Positions 9,370 through 18,880 of a stretch of 64,000 nucleotides of DNA are shown piece after piece (the first letter of the stretch is position 1; every line of letters starts with the position of its first letter). The stretch is from Oscillospiraceae bacterium. Lineage in GTDB: Bacteria; Bacillota; Clostridia; Oscillospirales; CAG-272. The stretch covers positions 434,001-498,000 of the forward strand of contig CP091718.1 of NCBI GenBank assembly GCA_022009675.1, written 5' to 3'. The position numbers and the translations under genes are program-made. Below the pieces are notes generated by a model. It was not told the origin of the DNA, made no database searches, and saw nothing but the letters and a program-made list of their open reading frames with translations.

Positions 9370-10976
9370 TCAGTGCTTCTTCTTCAGCGCGACAGCAGCC
9401 GCAACGGCAGCCATCACAACAGCAGACGCACCGCCGATAACGGACGCGCAGCCGGAACCGGAAGCCTTCTCGGTCGCGGAAGCATCGGTCGCGTTGGTGC
9501 CGGTAGCATTGCCGGTCACAACCGCCTCGGTAGAGGTCGCAGTGCCGGTAGCCTGCGTGTTGCTCTCCTCGGTCTTGTTGGTCTGGGTCTCGGTAGCGGA
9601 CTCAGTCTGGGTCGGGTCAATCTTCAGGTAGGTGTTCTTGTAGTTGACAGCCTCCTCGACCGAGCGGAACGTACCCATGTAGCAGATGTCGAAGGTCTCA
9701 TCGACAGACAGACCGCCGAAGTCAATGCGGAAGCCGTTGATACGATCCTTGAAGTTATACATAGGCGTACCGTCATCGTTCTTCTCGCCCAGGTTGACAA
9801 CGATCAGGTTGTAGTAGTCATCGCCGACCGTATCCTCAACGCAGTCCTCGCCGTAAGCATCCCACGAAGTCACGGTAGAGGGACCGGCAGACATATTCTC
9901 GCCAGACAGGTAGTACAGACCGCCACTCAGAGAATCCGAGTTGCGCAGCAGCATGGCGAACACAGGGAAATCGGTAGCATTGTAGGTCAGCTTGCTCTTG
10001 ATGCTCCAGGACAGGAAGGTGGCGGCAACGGAGGGGGTCAGCGCGTAGGAGTTGTCACCCCTTCGCCTCGACCTTGGTGTTCTGCACCTCGGGATCCTTG
10101 TTGAAGGAGGACTTGGTGGCATCGAACAGCAGAGCAGGCTGGTTGGCAGGAACAGTGGAGGAATCGATCATCTCGCCGAACACCTTCACGTTGTCCTCGG
10201 GATCCTTCTTCTCGGTACCGGTAGGAGCAGAGCCGTTGACCTCCAGAATGGTCAGGGCAGCAACGCCGTCCGAAACACCGGTGTGGAACACGATGTTGAC
10301 ATAGAAGTCGCCGCTCTCAACCAGCCCGTTGAGGTTCTGGCTGATGGTAGCGCAGCCGGCAATGGTCTGACCGTTGACCTTGATGTCATAGGCAGAACCG
10401 TCCCACGTCACAGTCAGCGTGTAGATCTCACGACCCTGCGCATCCACCTCGCAGGCACCGTTGGTGTTACCCTGATGGGCGAAAGCGCCGCCGTTACCCT
10501 CGGCATCCTTCTCATGGCTCCAGAAGCTCTCGCAGGAGGGGTTGCCATCACCGGTACCGCGGTTCAGGGAGACCCAACCGGAGCCGAAGCCGTGGGTGGA
10601 GTCACCGGGCGTAACATTCTGGTTATCCGCGATGATGAAGGAAATCCACTCATCCGCCTGACCGTCCTCGCCCTTGTAGGAGAACTCGTCGATGCGGATC
10701 TTCATGGAGAAGCCTTCCTTCATGTTGAAGGTCTCCTTGGAGCCGACAATATAGAAGGGGTTCATGTTCTTGAAGCTGGGGGAAGTGGTATGGAAGCCTT
10801 CGGAATCATAGTAGAAACCACCGGCGGGGCAATAATCATCCGGATCATCGTAGTCCTTGGGGCTACGGCGGGTAGTCCAGTCGCCTTCTCCGGCGGCGGA
10901 AGCTGTCAGGGTCACCGCAGGAATCATGGCAAGAACCATAACGGCGCAGAGAACCAGAGCAAGCAGTTTTTTTCAT
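9370..10976 (-). CDS. Secreted surface protein with C-terminal membrane anchor (frameshifts)
   Basis: About 530 residues once two shifts are repaired: one in an A7 run right after the start codon (~10967-10973) and one near 10058-10063. Corrected, the N-terminus is a signal peptide (MKK, then LALVLCAVMVLAMIPAV, cut near LTASA). The body is rich in Asp, Gly and aromatic residues and beta-strand-like, similar in texture to concanavalin-type binding domains, but I do not recognise the family. A ~60-residue Thr/Ser/Glu linker (TESATETQTNKTEESNTQAT) leads to SGCASVIGG, a hydrophobic helix and KKKH: a wall-spanning stalk and membrane anchor without LPXTG. It has its own promoter and terminator and is probably monocistronic. 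Confidence 0.7.
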
Positions 10977-11054
10977 GGGGTTCGCTCCTTTCAAAAAAGC
11001 AGACATTGTGTTCGTTTTGTGGCGTGCGTACAGCCGCACGCCTACTACGACACC

Positions 11055-11083
11055 ATTATACCATAGCGCGGCAGATTTGTAAA
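11055..11083 (-). promoter_or_regulatory. Promoter of the surface-protein gene
   Basis: Minus strand TTTACA (11083-11078) and TATAAT (11060-11055), spacer 17 bp, ~79 bp before the ATG at 10976, which has AAAGGAG upstream. Confidence 0.75.
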
Positions 11084-11161
11084 GCGACGCTTTGCACCAA
11101 TTTGACACTGAAAAATTGAGCAATCTGCCCAATATGCCCCCGCATTCCGCGGGGCGGGGCG

Positions 11162-13273
11162 TTACTGCAGCGTCTCGTAGTAGTAAACAGGCAGTGCGCT
11201 CCAGCCGTGGCAGAGCGATCCGGCATCGCCGAAATCATCCGCGCCGCAGATGGTTTCCCAGAAGGAAGTGGCGCCCTCGCGGAGCATATAGAGGTATTCG
11301 CGGTCGATCTCCGCGAGGATGAGCGGGGCGTAGCGGCTCCGGTCAAGCGCCAGCAGGGCGTCAAAGCGGAAGGCGTTCATGCTCAGCGTGTTGGGGTAGA
11401 CGCAGAGCCCCGTGTCAGCGGGTCCGTTCGCCTCCATGACGCGCAGCATGACGGAGATGTCCAGCCCGTCGGCAGCGCCGCACAGGAGGCAGAGCGACTG
11501 CGTCAGCACGGTATACTCGCCCCGATGGATGCAGTCAAAGCTCTCGAACAGGCGCGTTTCCGGGTTGAAAAACACCTGTGCGATGGCGGCATTCAGCGTC
11601 CGGCTGGTGGCGCGGTAGGATGCCGCCTTGTCCTGCAGTCCCAGTGCCTCGCAGATATTGGCAAGCGCCCGGAGCGCCAGCGACAGGAATGCGTTCAGGG
11701 GTGCCTCCAGCCGCCGGCTCGTCTCGGCAAATGCACCGGACATGGTGGGCGTCCACTCGTAGAAGTTCCAGTAATCGCGCCGCCCCTCGAACTCGCCGTA
11801 GAAGTTCTCAATCACGCCGCTGTCCTGCCGTCTGCGCAGAAAGGTCTCCATCAGGTTCTCCAGCATGGGCAGATGCTCCGCCGCCAGCGAGGTATCGCCG
11901 CTGTGCCGGATGTACTCATCCATCTGGACAAAGAACATACAGGAGAAGGACGGAATGGGGAAATCCAACCCGGCGGGGTAGCACAGCATCAGCAGTCCGT
12001 CCCGGCGGACGCCGTGCGTCATCAGCTCCAGCGCCGCCCGCGCCGCCTGCGTCTCCCCGAAGGCATAGTAGCCGCAGAGCATCTGGTTGCGGGAATCCAT
12101 GGTATAAAGTGCCTGCTCGCGCCACGGGCAGTCCTCATAGTGCTCATGCAGGCACTGGAGCAGGGTGTTCTGGCAGACTTTGTATATCGTCTCGCGCAGC
12201 AGGTTCCCGCAACGGTACTCCTTGGCACACAGCGGGTAGGTCGTCGGGCGCAGTCCGGCGTAATGCACCGTTGCCTCGGTGGTATGCAGGAAGAATTGCA
12301 GGTAGCGACAGCCGAAGCGGCGGAAGGTGTGCAGGTAGGTGTTGCGTCCCGCCTTCAGCTGAACATCGCACCAGAAGCCGCGGACTGCGGTGCGCAGTCT
12401 GCCGTCCTTGAGATGCTCGCCGAAACCGACGTCCAGGCGGCAGTCAGCGGGAACCTCAATGTCAAAATCCAGGAATCCGGCAGACTCCGTGCCGAGATCA
12501 ACCGTGAAGTAAATGCCGTCAAAAAAGGCTGTGTCACCGGTCATTTTCAGCGTGGCAGGCGCGGAAAAATCCGTCGCGCCCATGTCGCAGGGATTGCGGT
12601 AGGTCAGGGCGGCGGACTGCATCCGCGTACCGGGGGTGCCCTCCTCGGTCATGTAGCGGAACTGTCCGGCAAGCGTAACGCGGGACGGCAGGCGCGGCTC
12701 CAGCGTCAGCTTGCGGTTGGGGCGCAGGTGGAAATCGACAGAAATCCCCTCCGCCGCGCGCGAGGGCGCAAAGCCGTCCGCGCCCGCCGTGCGGAAGCCG
12801 TCATCGCCGTGCATATTATAATGGTAGGTAAGTCCGAGCTGGGAGGAGATCGGATCGCATCTTCCGGAGATATAATCGCGGGACAGGCGGGACAGCGTGT
12901 CGGTGCCGGAGGCGGTGAGGATATTGCCGTCCGCATCGGCAAGCTCAAAGATCAGCCCCGCTTCGCCGGGCGCGTAGGTCTGGGAGGCAACGCCGTAGTG
13001 CCAGACCGTGATTACCATCCGGTTTTCGCCGGGGTGCGTGCAGGCGGTCACGTCCACCTCGTCATAGACCTTGTAGTCCGGGTAGTCGGCGTACTGTCCG
13101 AAAGCCGCCAACTGTCCGTTTATCCACACGGAGTAATTGGAATCCGCGGCAATACGCAGGCGGCAGGCGGTATCCGCCCCCGCCGTGAAGGTCGTCAGGA
13201 AATCGCAGAATTCATCCCGTCCGGCAGGCGCATTCCGCCAGATCCAGACAGCTTTTTCAAATGCTTGCGGCAT
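11162..13273 (-). CDS. GH78-type alpha-L-rhamnosidase-like glycoside hydrolase
   Basis: About 703 residues, no signal peptide, so probably intracellular. N-terminal beta domains (carbohydrate-binding-like, with IAADSNYSVWINGQ and VDVTACTHPGENRMVITVWHYG) precede an (alpha/alpha)6 catalytic domain. The block HEHYEDCPWREQALYTMDSR corresponds to the GH78 region DCPQRDE that carries a catalytic acidic residue. Later landmarks are NFYEWTP and GATSFWETICG. Terminal rhamnose release is the family activity; the actual sugar is not predictable. ATG at 13273 is chosen because AGAGAGG lies upstream; the frame is open to 13348 but those codons overlap the promoter. No sugar transporter is adjacent. Confidence 0.82.
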   Translation of the reverse strand: MPQAFEKAVWIWRNAPAGRDEFCDFLTTFTAGADTACRLRIAADSNYSVWINGQLAAFGQYADYPDYKVYDEVDVTACTHPGENRMVITVWHYGVASQTYAPGEAGLIFELADADGNILTASGTDTLSRLSRDYISGRCDPISSQLGLTYHYNMHGDDGFRTAGADGFAPSRAAEGISVDFHLRPNRKLTLEPRLPSRVTLAGQFRYMTEEGTPGTRMQSAALTYRNPCDMGATDFSAPATLKMTGDTAFFDGIYFTVDLGTESAGFLDFDIEVPADCRLDVGFGEHLKDGRLRTAVRGFWCDVQLKAGRNTYLHTFRRFGCRYLQFFLHTTEATVHYAGLRPTTYPLCAKEYRCGNLLRETIYKVCQNTLLQCLHEHYEDCPWREQALYTMDSRNQMLCGYYAFGETQAARAALELMTHGVRRDGLLMLCYPAGLDFPIPSFSCMFFVQMDEYIRHSGDTSLAAEHLPMLENLMETFLRRRQDSGVIENFYGEFEGRRDYWNFYEWTPTMSGAFAETSRRLEAPLNAFLSLALRALANICEALGLQDKAASYRATSRTLNAAIAQVFFNPETRLFESFDCIHRGEYTVLTQSLCLLCGAADGLDISVMLRVMEANGPADTGLCVYPNTLSMNAFRFDALLALDRSRYAPLILAEIDREYLYMLREGATSFWETICGADDFGDAGSLCHGWSALPVYYYETLQ

Positions 13274-13318
13274 GATAGATACCTCTCTCTTGGTGATTTT
13301 TGCAGGGATTGCCGTTTC

Positions 13319-13348
13319 ATGATACCCCATTTCCGGGAAAAATGTCAA
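13319..13348 (-). promoter_or_regulatory. Promoter of the GH78 gene
   Basis: Minus strand TTGACA (13348-13343) and TATCAT (13324-13319) with an 18-bp spacer, 45 bp before the start codon. Confidence 0.7.
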
Positions 13349-13419
13349 GACGGAAATGCAAAAAAATTACAGGCGGTGTCCGGCGGAGTCGGAATCAAAC
13401 GAAAGGTTTATTTATAAAT

Positions 13420-14391
13420 CTACTGTTTATAGAGTTTTCCCTGCCAGCTGTCCGCCGCGTACAGGGCTTTATCTATATCATTCAGAACCGCGATCTTTTT
13501 TTCCGGCTCCACGCAGGGGCAAGCAGATCCGCCGCCATGCCGTCTCCGGTCAGCCGCCCGATAACAGTCTGCGGCGGGAGCAGTTCCAGCGCCCGCACCA
13601 CGATGCGGATGTATGCGTCCCGTTCCAGTGGGGTATAGTTTCCCTGCCGGTACATTTTCACCCAGCGCCGTACCGCGCAGGACGTGCAGCAGGTGTATTT
13701 TTGACCTGATCGGGGCGCAGTGCCGCCACCGCGCGCACCGTGTCCAGCATGGCATCCTCGTCCTCGCCCGGCAATCCGAATATGAGATGCACGCAGATCT
13801 GTATGCGCCCGGACGCCGCCCGCAGACGCGTATAGCCATCCGTGAAGTCCCGGTAGGTGTGCCCCCGGTTGATGCGCGCCGCCGTTTCGTCGTGCGCTGT
13901 CTGTAATCCCAGCTCTACGGTCAGGACCGTGCGCTCTGCCAGTTCCGCGAGGTACGCCGTCACATCGGGCGGCAGGCAGTCTGCGCGCGTGGCGATATTC
14001 AGCCCCACGGCATCCGGGAACGTCAGCGCCTCCCCGAACAGGTCGCGCAAAACGGGCAGCGGGGCATAGGTATTGGTGTGCGCCTGAAAGTACGGGATGC
14101 ACGCGCACCCCTGCCACTTGGCGTCCAGCGCCCGTCTTGTGATGTCGTACTGCTCGCGCAGCGGAACGGTCGCCGACTGTGCGCAGTCCCCGCTCCCCCG
14201 TCCGGAGCAGTATATGCACCCGCCCCTGCCGCATCGCCCGTCAATATTCGGGCATGTCAGTCCCGCGTCCAGCGGTATTTTTTTGCGCACTTCCTGCCAA
14301 ACGTCTGCCGGAGCCAGTAATCATACGTGCAGTACCGCTTGTTGCTGTCGGAGTACGGGTACGGATTGGTATCCGCCTGACGGCTGTGCAT
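13420..14391 (-). CDS. Radical SAM protein, YhcC/TIGR01212 type (several frameshifts)
   Basis: Fragments in different frames line up with the YhcC family in order: NKRYCTYDYWLRQTFG, then LDAGLTCPNIDGRCGRGGCIYCS with the radical SAM cysteines, then NIATRADCLPPDV, HLIFGLPGED, KIHLLHVLRGTAL, VIGRLTGDG and finally LNDIDKALYAADSWQGK. Four shifts are needed, at ~14275 (A-run), ~13695, ~13665 and ~13500 (A-run). Joined length is about 320 aa, normal for the family. Start ATG at 14391 has GAGGGAGG upstream; an ATG at 14445 falls inside the -10 element and is excluded. The reaction of this family is not firmly known. Confidence 0.82.
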
Positions 14392-14443
14392 CTGCGCTTC
14401 CCTCCCTCTCTGCCGCCCGCCCGGCGGCGATGTATTTACATAC

Positions 14444-14472
14444 ATTGTAACACACCGCGCAACGATTGTAAA
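14444..14472 (-). promoter_or_regulatory. Promoter of the YhcC-type gene
   Basis: Minus strand TTTACA (14472-14467) and TACAAT (14449-14444), spacer 17 bp. Confidence 0.7.
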
Positions 14473-14520
14473 GGGGTCGCCGTAAAAACATCACCGGTGG
14501 GGGAACGAGGAAACGGGGAA

Positions 14521-14570
14521 ACGTTGGGGGCTTCTTGAAAGAAGCCCCCAAACCCCCTAAGAACTTTCAT
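14521..14570. repeat. Dispersed intergenic hairpin element, copy 1
   Basis: Stem GGGGGCTTC / GAAGCCCCC, followed by AAACCCCCTAAGAACTTTC. Near-identical copies lie at ~18785-18833 (inverted) and ~43118-43162. Each abuts a gene end, so it could act as a terminator or processing element, but no clear U-run follows. Confidence 0.75.
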
Positions 14571-14679
14571 CAATATATATTATTGGTCGAAGGTGGCGTG
14601 GCATTGATTTGAGTCGGCGTCGCCGAGGGGTGCCGGGTGTCAGTATCCTCCGTGGTCGGCAGGAATCCGAGCCATCCCC

Positions 14680-15345
14680 CGCCGGGAAGGGGCAGGGGGA
14701 TGGGGGCAAAAAGCAAGCTAAAGGCAGGGTCGGCAGGCGGGGAAGAAAGCCAGCCCCCGCCGGATGCCCCTGCATGGAGGGGCTGTAAGTGCCGCCCGGG
14801 TTCAGCTCCCGGGGATGCAAGGGGCGAAGCCCCTTGCATAAGAAAAACAGAATCCCCCCTTCGCCCGCCGGGGAAGGGGGCTGGGAGGGATGGGGGCAGA
14901 AAAAGCAAACTAAAGGCAGAGTCGGCAGGCGGGGAAGAAAGCCAGCCCCCCGCCGGATGTCCTGCTTGGCAGGATCGATAAGTGCCGCCCGGATTCAGCC
15001 CTCGGGGATGCAAGGGGCGGAGCCCCTGCATAAGAAAAAAACAAGAATCCCCCTTCCCCGGAGGGGAAGGGGGCTGGGGAGATGGGGGCAGAAAAAGCAA
15101 ACTAAAGGCAGAGTCGGCAGGCGGGGAAGAAAGCCAGCCCCCTGCCGGATGCCCTGCATAGCAGGGGCTGTAAGTGCCGCCCGGGTTCAGCTCCCGGGAA
15201 TGCAAGGGGCGGAGCCCCTTGCATAAGAAAAACTAAGAATCCCCCTTCCCCGCCGGGAAGGGGCAGAGGGATGGGGCAAGAAAAGCAAGCTAAAGGCAGG
15301 GTTGGCAGGCGGGGAAGAAAGCCAGCCCCCCGTCGGGGACAGTTG
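14680..15345. repeat. G-rich tandem array, ~190-bp unit, about 3.4 copies
   Basis: The anchor AAGCAARCTAAAGGCAG recurs at ~14711, 14903, 15095 and 15283, giving periods of 192, 192 and 188 bp. Each unit also has GGCAGGCGGGGAAGAAAGCC, a GCCGCCCGGRTTCAGC block, a strong hairpin TGCAAGGGGC-GAA/GGA-GCCCCTTGCA and a CCCCCTTC...GAAGGGGG stem. Units differ by scattered substitutions, so the array is not a recent amplification. Open frames crossing it on both strands are by-products of its base composition. An inverted single unit lies at ~18480-18720. Confidence 0.85.
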
Positions 15346-15411
15346 CGGCAGATCGAGCCGGCAACCTGAAAAGCCACTTTCCCCTTGCCCCACAGCCTGC
15401 TTTCCGCACCC

Positions 15412-15440
15412 TTGACAAAACCGAACGGAAGTGCTATAAT
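15412..15440 (+). promoter_or_regulatory. Consensus sigma-70-type promoter
   Basis: TTGACA at 15412-15417, TATAAT at 15435-15440, spacer 17 bp. It lies 31 bp before the start of the CmpB-type membrane protein and is the only strong promoter ahead of it. Confidence 0.88.
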
Positions 15441-15471
15441 GAGGCAAATTCAGACACAGGGAGGAACCCCG

Positions 15472-16266
15472 ATGGACGTCCTGCAGGAGATCGCCCGTCT
15501 GCGAACCGGCGAAAAAATCCAGGCAATCTTTTTCATGGCGGCATTCGTGTTCATGGTCTTTTCAGGTGTCGGCTGGGTGCTGGAGCTGTTCTTCCGGCGC
15601 TTCGTGTCGGCTAAAAAATGGGTAAACCCCGGCTTCCTCAAAGGTCCCTGCCTGCCCATATACGGCACCGGCGTGGTTGTCATGACAGGGTATGTCCTGC
15701 TCATGTCTCAGCTGGAGGACGCATTCCCCGCACGCTGGCTGTTTGACGCCGTCGTCATTCTGGGCAGCGGCCTGCTCATGACACTGATCGAGCTGATCGG
15801 CGGACTGATTTTCATCGAGAAAATGCACGTCCGGCTTTGGGACTACAGCGATTCCCCCGGTAACTTCCGAGGCATTATCTGCCCCACCTTCTCCCTCATA
15901 TGGACGGCGGCGGGCGCTGCCTTCTACTACCTGCTGTTTGACCCCATCGTCATCATGGCAACGCGGTTCATCACGCTGGACTGGTTCGCGCTGGCGGTAT
16001 TCCTCATGGGAATGTACTACGGCGTGTTTGTCATTGATTTCTGCATTTCCGTCCAACTGCTCAAAAAGATCAAAGCCGCCGCAGAGGAAAGCCAGCTTAT
16101 CCTCAAGTGGGAAAACATCAAGCTGCACGTGCAGGAGGAGCTGCGCCGCAAGCAACTCAAGCCGCACTTCCTTGCCCCCTTCCAGTCCGGAACGCCCCTG
16201 CGGGAAAGCCTCCGCGCCTATGTCCGGGAGCAGGGCGAAAAGCTGGAAAAGTTCAGAAAGCGCTGA
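15472..16266 (+). CDS. CmpB-type putative ABC transporter permease (PF06541-like)
   Basis: 264-residue membrane protein with about six hydrophobic segments. Family landmarks are GWVLELFFRRF, NPGFLKGPCLPIYGTG, ELIGGLIFIEKMHVRLWDYS and NFRGIICPTFSLIW. A charged C-terminal tail (~residues 200-264) is probably cytoplasmic and helical. The family is often named as an ABC transporter permease, but no ATP-binding partner is adjacent and its function is unproven. Start ATG at 15472 follows GGGAGGA. The next gene, ktrB, is 96 bp downstream on the same strand and may share the transcript. Confidence 0.8.
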   Translation: MDVLQEIARLRTGEKIQAIFFMAAFVFMVFSGVGWVLELFFRRFVSAKKWVNPGFLKGPCLPIYGTGVVVMTGYVLLMSQLEDAFPARWLFDAVVILGSGLLMTLIELIGGLIFIEKMHVRLWDYSDSPGNFRGIICPTFSLIWTAAGAAFYYLLFDPIVIMATRFITLDWFALAVFLMGMYYGVFVIDFCISVQLLKKIKAAAEESQLILKWENIKLHVQEELRRKQLKPHFLAPFQSGTPLRESLRAYVREQGEKLEKFRKR

Positions 16267-16362
16267 TTACAGCAGCATAAGCCGCGCACGGCTTTCGGAA
16301 TCCCGCGTGCGTAGTATATCCCTGTGCGGAAGTAATCGGAAAGGAAGTCTGACAGACACAAC

Positions 16363-17667
16363 ATGATCGCATTTCTCAAGCGACAGCCACCCGTGCGCAT
16401 CATTGCCATGGGCTTTGCACTGGTCATTCTGCTCGGTTCGGGACTGCTCATGCTCCCGTGCAGCCTCCGGGACGGCGCAACGTTGCACTATATCGACGCC
16501 CTGTACACCTCCACCAGCGCGGTGTGCGTCACGGGACTGATCGCCGCCGACGCAGGCGATACCTTCTCCCTGTTCGGGCAGATCGTCCTGCTGCTCTTGA
16601 TCCAGGTCGGCGGACTGGGCGTGACTGCCATCGGTGCCGGCGTTATCCTGCTCATGGGGCGCAAAATGAATCTGCGCGGGCGCAACCTCGTGCAGGAGGC
16701 AAGCAATCTTGAATCCGGACACGGCGTGGTGCGGTTTGTCCGCAGTGTATTCCTGACCACGCTCATCATTGAGCTGTGCGGCGCCGTGCTGAGCTTTATC
16801 ACCTTCATACAGCATTACCCCGCGCCGCGCGCCGTCTGGCTGAGCCTGTTCCACTCAGTGGCAGCATTCAACAACTCCGGCTTTGACGTGTTCGGCGGCG
16901 GGCAGAGCCTCATCCCCTATCAGCACGATGTTCTGCTCAACCTGACGACCTGCGCGCTGATCTTCTTTGGCGGCATCGGATTTCTGGTCATCCGCGAGAT
17001 GGTTGCCAACCGCTGGCACTGGAAGCGCTACTCCATGCACGCACGCGTGGTTCTGTCGGTCAGTGCTGTCCTGACCGCGGGAGGCACCCTGCTCATCAAG
17101 CTGGCGGAGCGCGGAAACATCACGTGGCTGGGCGCGTTCTTTGCCAGTGTGACCGCACGCACCGCCGGATTCTCCACCTTCTCCTTCGCCGATTTCTCCA
17201 ACGCCGGACTGCTGGTCATGATGGTGCTGATGTACATCGGTGCTTCGTCCGGCTCAACAGGCGGCGGTATCAAAACCAGCACCTTCTTCGTCCTGCTGAT
17301 GGGCGTACACGGAGCGGCATCCGGGCAGAGCGAGAAGGCTTTCCACTACGCCATCCCTAAGGAGACCTTCCGTAAGGCGGCTGTCATCGCCCTGCTGGCG
17401 CTGTCCATGATCACGGTATCCGGCGCAGCCATTGCCATGCTGGAGCCGACGCTGTCGCTCCGGGACATCCTGTTTGAAATGGTCTCCGCCTTCGGCACGG
17501 TGGGGCTGTCTACCGGCATCACGCCGGGGCTGTCGGTCGGCTCCAAGCTGATCTCCATCCTCATGATGTTCACCGGACGGTTGGGACCGCTGACTATTGC
17601 ATCGCTCTGGCACTTCAACCGCATCGAGCGCATCAGTTACCCCGAGGGCAATATTTCCGTAGGATAA
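16363..17667 (+). CDS. ktrB: Potassium uptake channel subunit KtrB/TrkH
   Basis: 434-residue ion-conducting subunit of the Ktr/Trk potassium importer. The four pore-loop motifs are visible in order: STSAVCVTGL, AAFNNSGFDVF, TARTAGFSTF and SAFGTVGLSTG, each with the selectivity-filter glycine. GGGIKTSTF after the third repeat is the intramembrane gate region. Short N-terminus (MIAFLKRQPPVR) suits KtrB rather than the longer TrkH. AAGGAAG precedes the ATG. It is followed 65 bp later by the regulatory subunit. Confidence 0.93.
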   Translation: MIAFLKRQPPVRIIAMGFALVILLGSGLLMLPCSLRDGATLHYIDALYTSTSAVCVTGLIAADAGDTFSLFGQIVLLLLIQVGGLGVTAIGAGVILLMGRKMNLRGRNLVQEASNLESGHGVVRFVRSVFLTTLIIELCGAVLSFITFIQHYPAPRAVWLSLFHSVAAFNNSGFDVFGGGQSLIPYQHDVLLNLTTCALIFFGGIGFLVIREMVANRWHWKRYSMHARVVLSVSAVLTAGGTLLIKLAERGNITWLGAFFASVTARTAGFSTFSFADFSNAGLLVMMVLMYIGASSGSTGGGIKTSTFFVLLMGVHGAASGQSEKAFHYAIPKETFRKAAVIALLALSMITVSGAAIAMLEPTLSLRDILFEMVSAFGTVGLSTGITPGLSVGSKLISILMMFTGRLGPLTIASLWHFNRIERISYPEGNISVG

Positions 17668-17732
17668 AGACTTCCCCGCGCGAGGGAAACCCGGCAACAC
17701 AAATTTCAAATAATGGAAGAAGGATATTACAT

Positions 17733-18443
17733 ATGGCATATAAGCAGAAATCCGACAAAACGCGTGCGGCACGCAAGCCGAAAGCCGGAAAGACCATATA
17801 CGGCATCATCGGCATGGGGCGCTTCGGACTGGCACTGGCGCAGGAGCTTCACGCCGCAGATGCCGATCTCATCATCGTAGACAAGGACGAGGAAAAAATC
17901 AATCTGGCACGCGAACTGACCGAAAATGCCTTCATCGTGCGCAATCTGGAAAAGAAGACTCTGCTTGATGCGGGAATGGGCAACTGCGACGTGGCGGTAG
18001 TCGGCATCGGGGAGCATATTGACACTTCCATTCTGACCACGCTGACGCTGGTTTCCATGGGGATTCCCAAGGTCATTGCCAAGGCGACCAGTACCGAGCA
18101 CGGGTTGATTCTGGAAAAGCTGGGTGCCGAGGTGGTCTATCCGGAGCGCGACATGGCGATCCGACTGGCGCACCGTCTGGAAACCTCGCAGGCGCTGGAT
18201 TTTGTCCAGCTCAGCGAGAAGATCAACATTTCCAAGTTTGCCCTGCCCGCGCAGGCGGTCGGGCAGACCGTCGTGGAGGTCAATCTGCGCAACCGCTTCG
18301 GGCTGAACATCATTGCCATCGAGAACGGCGGCGTTGTGGAGGAAGCGATTCGTCCGGACTACATCTTCCGCACGGGAGATATTCTGTATCTGTCCGGCAG
18401 CAAGGAGGGGTTCAACAAGCTGGCAGCGTGGGTCAACGGGTAA
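17733..18443 (+). CDS. ktrA: Potassium uptake regulatory subunit KtrA (RCK/TrkA)
   Basis: 236 residues: a Rossmann RCK_N domain with nucleotide motif GMGRFG at residues 27-32 and the ribose-binding aspartate D51 in IIVDKDEE, then a TrkA_C domain (about 145-236). KtrA forms a cytoplasmic ring that gates KtrB in response to adenine nucleotides; in Firmicutes the TrkA_C part can bind c-di-AMP. An unusual basic N-terminal extension (MAYKQKSDKTRAARKPKAGK) precedes the fold. A start at the ATG preceding GRFG would destroy the fold, so the ATG at 17733 is kept. Confidence 0.92.
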   Translation: MAYKQKSDKTRAARKPKAGKTIYGIIGMGRFGLALAQELHAADADLIIVDKDEEKINLARELTENAFIVRNLEKKTLLDAGMGNCDVAVVGIGEHIDTSILTTLTLVSMGIPKVIAKATSTEHGLILEKLGAEVVYPERDMAIRLAHRLETSQALDFVQLSEKINISKFALPAQAVGQTVVEVNLRNRFGLNIIAIENGGVVEEAIRPDYIFRTGDILYLSGSKEGFNKLAAWVNG

Positions 18444-18479
18444 TGGAGAACAGGGGCGTGGTAGGGGCTTATGCCTGCC

Positions 18480-18725
18480 GCCGCTGTCCCCGGGTGGGGG
18501 ACTTGTCTTCTTCCCCACCTGCCAACCCTGCTTTTTGGCTTACCTTCTTGCCCCCTATCCCCTCTCCCCCTTCCCCAGTGGGGAAGGGGGATTCTTAGTT
18601 TTTCTTATGCAAGGGGCTCCGCCCCTTGCATCCCCGGTGGCTGAACCCGGGCGGCACTTACAGTCCCTGCCAAGCAAAGCATCCGGCGGGGTGGCTGGTT
18701 TTTCTTCCTCGCCCGACGCCCCGAC
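18480..18725 (-). repeat. Inverted copy of the 190-bp G-rich repeat unit
   Basis: Reverse complement of one unit of the 14.68-15.35 kb array, including the TGCAAGGGGC hairpin and the GCCGCCCGGG block. The adjoining sequence to 18.79 kb (GGCTCAAATCAATGC) also mirrors 14.58-14.64 kb, so the repeat family extends beyond the tandem unit. Confidence 0.8.
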
Positions 18726-18784
18726 AACCCTCGGTGACGTCGGCTCAAATCAATGCTGCACCACCTCCGGTCAATACTATAATC

Positions 18785-18833
18785 GAGGAAAGTTCTTGGG
18801 GGTTTGGGGGCTTCTTTCAAGAAGCCCCCAACG
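18785..18833 (-). repeat. Dispersed intergenic hairpin element, copy 2 (inverted)
   Basis: Reverse complement of the element at 14521-14570: GGGGGCTTC/GAAGCCCCC stem with the AACCCCCAAGAACTTTC flank. Order and orientation relative to the 190-bp unit are conserved, so the two loci are inverted copies of one composite element. Confidence 0.78.
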
Positions 18834-18840
18834 CTCCCTC

Positions 18841-18880
18841 GCTTCCTCGCTTCCTCGCTTCCTCGCTTCCTCGCTTCCTC
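18841..18880. repeat. Octamer microsatellite
   Basis: Five exact tandem copies of GCTTCCTC, followed by degenerate copies to ~18895. It lies between the repeat element and the DUF11 gene. Confidence 0.85.

Noticed and set aside
11207..13417. A 736-codon plus-strand frame opposite the GH78 gene
   Set aside because: Antisense shadow in high-GC DNA; the minus-strand protein matches GH78 throughout.
14557..15205. Proline-rich open frames with internal repeats across the tandem array
   Set aside because: Frames exist on both strands only because the repeat is G/C rich and stop-poor; no RBS or family match.
14680..15345. Tandem repeats as a possible CRISPR array
   Set aside because: Units are ~190 bp and similar throughout, without short repeats and unique spacers, and no cas genes are present.
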